Made by a program: the position numbers and the translations under genes. The notes under the pieces were generated by a model. That model was not told the origin of the DNA. It worked only from the letters and a program-made list of their open reading frames with translations, and ran no database searches. Below, piece after piece: positions 6,385 to 9,307 of a stretch of DNA of 9,307 nt (position 1 is its first letter; every line of letters begins with the position of its first letter). The DNA is from JAVEVF01 sp034005175 (GTDB lineage Bacteria > Actinomycetota > Coriobacteriia > Anaerosomatales > SLCP01), in the NCBI GenBank assembly GCA_034005175.1, contig JAVEVF010000073.1, positions 1-9,307 of the forward strand. Direction: 5' to 3'.

Positions 6385-7298
6385 AGGTGCTGACGGTAGC
6401 TTCCGGCAAGGGGGGAACGGGGAAGAGCACGCTGTCTGCTCTCCTTGCACGCTTGGCAAGCGACGAGTTGCGTGTGGCGCTCGCCGACGCCGATGTCGAG
6501 GCTTCGAACCTCCCCATCGCGCTGCAGGTCGACAAGGTCGCCTGTGATGAATTCAACGGAGGGGTCAGGGCCGTTATCGACGCTGATGCATGCACGGGTT
6601 GTGCTCTGTGTGAGCCTGTGTGCCGGTTTGACGCCATCACACCGAAGGGCAGCGCGTATGCGGTTGACGGTGCGAGCTGCGAGGGTTGCACGAGGTGTTT
6701 CCACGTGTGCCCGGCCGGAGCTATCACGCTAAGACGCCAGCATGCTGGTGAGGTGTGCACCGGTGTGTCGAGCGTAGGCCCGATGGCGTTCGGGCAGCTA
6801 CGCCCTGCACATGACCTTTCAGGCAGGCTCGTGACTGAGGTGCGCAGCCGGGCGGTTGCGCTTGGTGCACAAAACGGCGCGGAGCTGCTCATCATCGACG
6901 GGCCGCCCGGTACGGGGTGCCCGGCCATAGCATCGCTGACCGGCGCCGATCTTGTTCTTGCGGTCACCGAGCCCACGCGTTCGGGGGCGCACGATCTCGG
7001 GCGTCTCGAGGAGCTCGTCAGGAGATTCGGGTTGCCGCTCGCTGTGGTGCTCAACAAGGCGGACCTCTCGAAGTCCGGCGCACGCGAGGTGCGGGAGTTG
7101 TGCGAGGCTCGCGAGATGCCGTTGCTGGCAGAGGTTCCCTTCGACCCTGCCCTTGTCACCGCCCTTGAGCTGCTCGCCAAAGGCGAGGTGCCTCAAGCGC
7201 ATGGGTTCGGCACCGGCGGGATGCGCATCATCCGGGAGATATGGCGTCAGCTCTCGGCGACACTGGGCCTGGCACAGCAGGCGAGCGAGTCGCGGTAA
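6381..7298 (+). CDS. MinD-type P-loop ATPase with inserted ferredoxin domain, second copy
   Basis: This 305-residue second member of the same family sits directly after the first. Walker A is GKGGTGKS (residues 9-16), DADVEASN is switch I (36-43) and DGPPGTGCP is switch II (173-181, with Cys180 as in canonical members). The inserted ferredoxin has Cys71/74/77/81 and Cys100/103/106/110 (the last followed by Pro). The C-terminal part has LNKADL and an EVPFDP nucleotide-base region typical of these ATPases. The GTG start (6381) overlaps the previous TGA by four bases (GTGA), and no strong ribosome binding site precedes it, so coupling is expected. Two such genes in tandem are usual in this cluster type, and a heterodimer is the natural reading, as for the Nbp35-Cfd1 scaffold. 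That parallel is inference. Confidence 0.9.
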   Translation: MKVLTVASGKGGTGKSTLSALLARLASDELRVALADADVEASNLPIALQVDKVACDEFNGGVRAVIDADACTGCALCEPVCRFDAITPKGSAYAVDGASCEGCTRCFHVCPAGAITLRRQHAGEVCTGVSSVGPMAFGQLRPAHDLSGRLVTEVRSRAVALGAQNGAELLIIDGPPGTGCPAIASLTGADLVLAVTEPTRSGAHDLGRLEELVRRFGLPLAVVLNKADLSKSGAREVRELCEAREMPLLAEVPFDPALVTALELLAKGEVPQAHGFGTGGMRIIREIWRQLSATLGLAQQASESR

Positions 7299-7379
7299 GA
7301 GCTTTGCTGGAGCAGAGGATCTCCCTCGCAGCCGCCTATAGCGCGGGCGCTCGCCTTCCTCGCATGTGAGGTGTACACT
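7299..7379. other. Intergenic region between Fe-S operon and tetR-like gene
   Basis: Nothing here is a convincing terminator: AGCGC/GCGCT (7340-7351) can fold but has a two-base loop and no T-run. TACACT at 7374-7379 could be a -10 for the tetR-like gene just before the palindrome, but no -35 is recognisable 17 bases upstream. Confidence 0.35.
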
Positions 7380-7397
7380 TGACTGAACGTTCAGTCA
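7380..7397. promoter_or_regulatory. Perfect 18-bp palindrome, probable TetR operator
   Basis: TGACTGAACGTTCAGTCA is an exact 18-bp inverted repeat with no spacer, ending 23 bases before the tetR-like ATG. Its centre TGAACGTTCA is like known operators of TetR/AcrR-type repressors. The protein encoded next is the obvious candidate to bind it and repress its own gene plus the transporter downstream. Confidence 0.75.
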
Positions 7398-7420
7398 GGT
7401 GTGTGCGGCAGGCAGGTGTG

Positions 7421-8008
7421 ATGCAGGATAACGCAGGTCAGCAGACGCGTGAGCGCATTCTCGCATGTGCGGAGGATCTGTTCGGGCGTAAGGGATACGA
7501 TGCCGTTAGCGTTGCCGACATCGCGCACGCGTGCGATGTCTCAACCGCGCTCATCTACTATCACTTCACCGACAAGGAGTCGGTGCTCAAGGCGCTCATC
7601 GACCACGCGTCGGAGGTCTTCGACGTGCATGTGCGAGAGGCCGTCGAGGGCACTGGCAGCGCCCGTGAGAGACTCGAGCGGTTCATCGTCGGCTGGCTGG
7701 AATCGGCCGAGTCTCACGTGAGCCTCTTGCGCATCCTCGTGCGCCCGCTCACAGACCCCGAGGGACCACTTGCCGTTGAGCTGCTCGCACGCATCGGTCG
7801 TACCATCGCCGCACTGGCATCGGTGATCGCGGAAGGCGTGGAATCCGGCGAATTCGCGCCCATGGAGCCTTCGCGCGCTGCAGAAGGGCTCCTCGGCCTC
7901 GTGAACACGCGTGCTGCGGCCGACGTGCTCAATGTCCCTGCAAATGCCGATCACCACGCGAGCGCCGAGTTAGTCACCCGCCTCTTCTTCTCAGGGATCA
8001 CACGATGA
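7421..8008 (+). CDS. TetR/AcrR-family transcriptional regulator
   Basis: This is a 195-residue TetR-family repressor. The N-terminal DNA-binding domain is clear: TRERILACAEDLFGRKGYDAVSVADIAHACDVSTALIYYHFTDKESVLKALI (residues 9-60), with the helix-turn-helix at about 28-48 and the typical YYHFxDKExVL end. The remainder is all-helical ligand-binding and dimer domain, whose ligand cannot be told from sequence. ATG 7421 is chosen because AGG lies four bases upstream and the sequence then begins at the usual family distance from the domain. An upstream in-frame TTG at 7379 would read through the palindrome. The stop overlaps the transporter start (ATGA 8005-8008), so the two are co-transcribed, and the regulator probably senses a transporter substrate. 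Confidence 0.92.
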   Translation: MQDNAGQQTRERILACAEDLFGRKGYDAVSVADIAHACDVSTALIYYHFTDKESVLKALIDHASEVFDVHVREAVEGTGSARERLERFIVGWLESAESHVSLLRILVRPLTDPEGPLAVELLARIGRTIAALASVIAEGVESGEFAPMEPSRAAEGLLGLVNTRAAADVLNVPANADHHASAELVTRLFFSGITR

Positions 8009-9307
8009 TGCTGAAAATCGCCAAAGCTATCGTCCGAGGGCGCCTTGCAGTCTTTGCGGTGGCGGGGCTGCTCCTGGTGTTCGGCGTGTACGGCGTGCTG
8101 AACTCCAACATCAACTACGACTTGCTCTCGTATCTGCCCGACGACCTGGACTCGGTCAAGGGCTTTGCCATCCTCAACGATGACTTCGCACTCGGCAACA
8201 CCGCGCAGGTGATGGTGGTGGGTGCCTCGGAACGCCATGTTCGGCAGCTTACCGAGCAGATCGAGGAGCTACCGGGCGTCAAGCAGGCCACGTGGGTGGA
8301 TGACCTCGGCGATCTTGCGGTGCCGCGTGAGTTCTGGGGCAACGGGCTGGCCGATGCTCACTTCTCTGACGACGCGACATTCTTCCAGGTGAGCTTCTCG
8401 GAGAGCCAGAACGACCCGAAGACGAGGTCGGCCGTCGAGGGCATGCATAAGATCCTTGCCGATGACGAGTACTACATCGCCGGTCTGCAACAGCTTGAGC
8501 TCGAAGATGTCATCCAGTCAGACCGCACGAAGTTCGCAGTGGCGGCCCTCCTGCTCGTATCGATCGCCCTCTTGCTCACGGTGCCCTCGGTGATAGTGCC
8601 CATCCTGTTCGTGGTCACCATCGGCGTTGCGGTCGTGTACAACCTGGGCATGTCGTTTTATCTCGGCCAAGAGATGTCATACCTGACCGGCGTCATCGTC
8701 TTGGCGTTGCAGTTCGCGGTCACCATGGATTATGCGCTGTTCCTTTATCACCGCTACGAGCAGGAACGCAAGTGGTCAGATAACGAAACCGCGATGGCAG
8801 CGGCGATCGCGGCGACATTCCGTTCGGTCATCGCCGCGGCTGCCACCACGGTCGCTGGCTTCTTGGCGCTCGCCACCATGCGGTTGGGCTTCGGGCCGGA
8901 CCTGGGGTTTGCGCTGGCACGCGGCGTTGTGATCACCGTGATTGCCGTCCTCACCATCCTGCCCGCTCTGCTCTTGACGTTTGATTCGCTCGTCCGGCGC
9001 TTCACGCACCGTATCCGGCTTCCGGACTTTCATTCTCTCGGAGGCTGGCTCGCGCGGCATGCTCGGGTCATGACTGTCGTCTTCGTTCTCGCGTTCATCC
9101 CCACGCTGTGGATGTACTCTCAGCTTGAGCTCAGCTACGACCTCGACACAGCATTGCCTGACGACCTTCCTTCTCTGGTCGCTGCCGAGCATCTTGCCGA
9201 TGAGTTCGGACGAGCACAGAGCTTCTTCATAGTCGCCGAGGACACAGGCCGAGTGGCCGACCTCTACCAGCTGAGCCGCGATGCGCGCGAGGTCGAGCAT
9301 GTGACAG
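8005..9307 (+). CDS. MMPL/RND-type membrane transporter, N-terminal part (cut by window edge)
   Basis: This gene is open to the end of the window (434 complete codons) and was read by direct translation. It encodes an MMPL/RND-superfamily exporter: one N-terminal membrane segment (residues 14-32), a large extracytoplasmic domain (33-175), then hydrophobic segments at about 176-193, 195-215, 226-247, 274-291 and 305-326, and the first segment of the second half at 354-372. The signature SYLTGVIVLALQFAVTMDYALFLYHRYEQE (225-254) has the conserved Asp242 before YALFL and the charged HRYxxE end. The second half begins a repeat of the first (INYDLLSYLPDDL, residues 36-48, against LSYDLDTALPDDL, 376-388). 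Both ATGs at 8005 and 8008 fit; AGGGA (7993-7997) favours 8005. Such proteins export lipids, drugs or siderophores; the substrate here is unknown. Confidence 0.9.
   Translation, partial: MMLKIAKAIVRGRLAVFAVAGLLLVFGVYGVLNSNINYDLLSYLPDDLDSVKGFAILNDDFALGNTAQVMVVGASERHVRQLTEQIEELPGVKQATWVDDLGDLAVPREFWGNGLADAHFSDDATFFQVSFSESQNDPKTRSAVEGMHKILADDEYYIAGLQQLELEDVIQSDRTKFAVAALLLVSIALLLTVPSVIVPILFVVTIGVAVVYNLGMSFYLGQEMSYLTGVIVLALQFAVTMDYALFLYHRYEQERKWSDNETAMAAAIAATFRSVIAAAATTVAGFLALATMRLGFGPDLGFALARGVVITVIAVLTILPALLLTFDSLVRRFTHRIRLPDFHSLGGWLARHARVMTVVFVLAFIPTLWMYSQLELSYDLDTALPDDLPSLVAAEHLADEFGRAQSFFIVAEDTGRVADLYQLSRDAREVEHVT

Noticed and set aside
6146..7180. A 344-codon open frame on the minus strand
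   Set aside because: It is antisense to the two ferredoxin-MinD ATPases, whose plus-strand proteins carry complete Walker A and ferredoxin motifs. The minus translation is Ser/Arg/Pro-rich and matches no family, as expected for a shadow of high-GC coding DNA.
7340..7351. AGCGC/GCGCT hairpin after the Fe-S operon
   Set aside because: The loop would be two bases and no T-run follows.

Overview
The window is high-GC bacterial DNA, densely coded, with many ATGA/GTGA stop-start overlaps and several GTG starts. The gene content suggests an anaerobic member of the Actinobacteria, most like a Coriobacteriia-type genome. It includes a PadR/DUF5320/NifX-like/ferredoxin-MinD cluster, a TetR-MMPL pair and a YqeY protein. 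This assignment is an inference from gene content, because the window has no rRNA or other marker gene.

Layout. (1) 1-503, minus strand: the N-terminal part of a transketolase, cut by the window edge. (2) 504-705: a divergent intergenic region with a 9-bp-arm inverted repeat. (3) 706-2259, plus strand: a YqeY/GatB-like protein, then after 3 nt a predicted lipoprotein with a transglutaminase-like domain and a C-terminal coiled coil. (4) 2380-3855: a PLP-dependent class V aminotransferase-fold protein resembling the NifS-like domain of molybdenum-cofactor sulfurases, without a MOSC domain. (5) 3887-7298: the most distinctive part. A near-consensus promoter overlapped by a long inverted repeat drives a tightly packed operon: a PadR-like regulator with a His/Cys/Gly-rich N-terminal tail, a small DUF5320-type protein, two different NifX/NifB-C-type (COG1433) proteins, and two consecutive MinD-type ATPases that each carry an inserted 2x[4Fe-4S] ferredoxin domain (COG1149 type). 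(6) 7380-9307: a perfect 18-bp palindrome, a TetR regulator, and an MMPL/RND-type membrane transporter that runs off the window, translationally coupled to TetR.

How the genes may work together. In the central operon, the PadR protein probably controls its own operon through the inverted repeat. The paired Fe-S P-loop ATPases and the NifX-like carrier proteins look like a machine for assembling, carrying or inserting a metal or Fe-S cofactor. The cluster is recurrent in anaerobes, but to my knowledge its target is not established. The TetR-MMPL pair looks like a self-regulated export module. The aminotransferase-like sulfurase candidate lies directly upstream of the Fe-S operon but has its own transcription context, so a functional link is only a suggestion.
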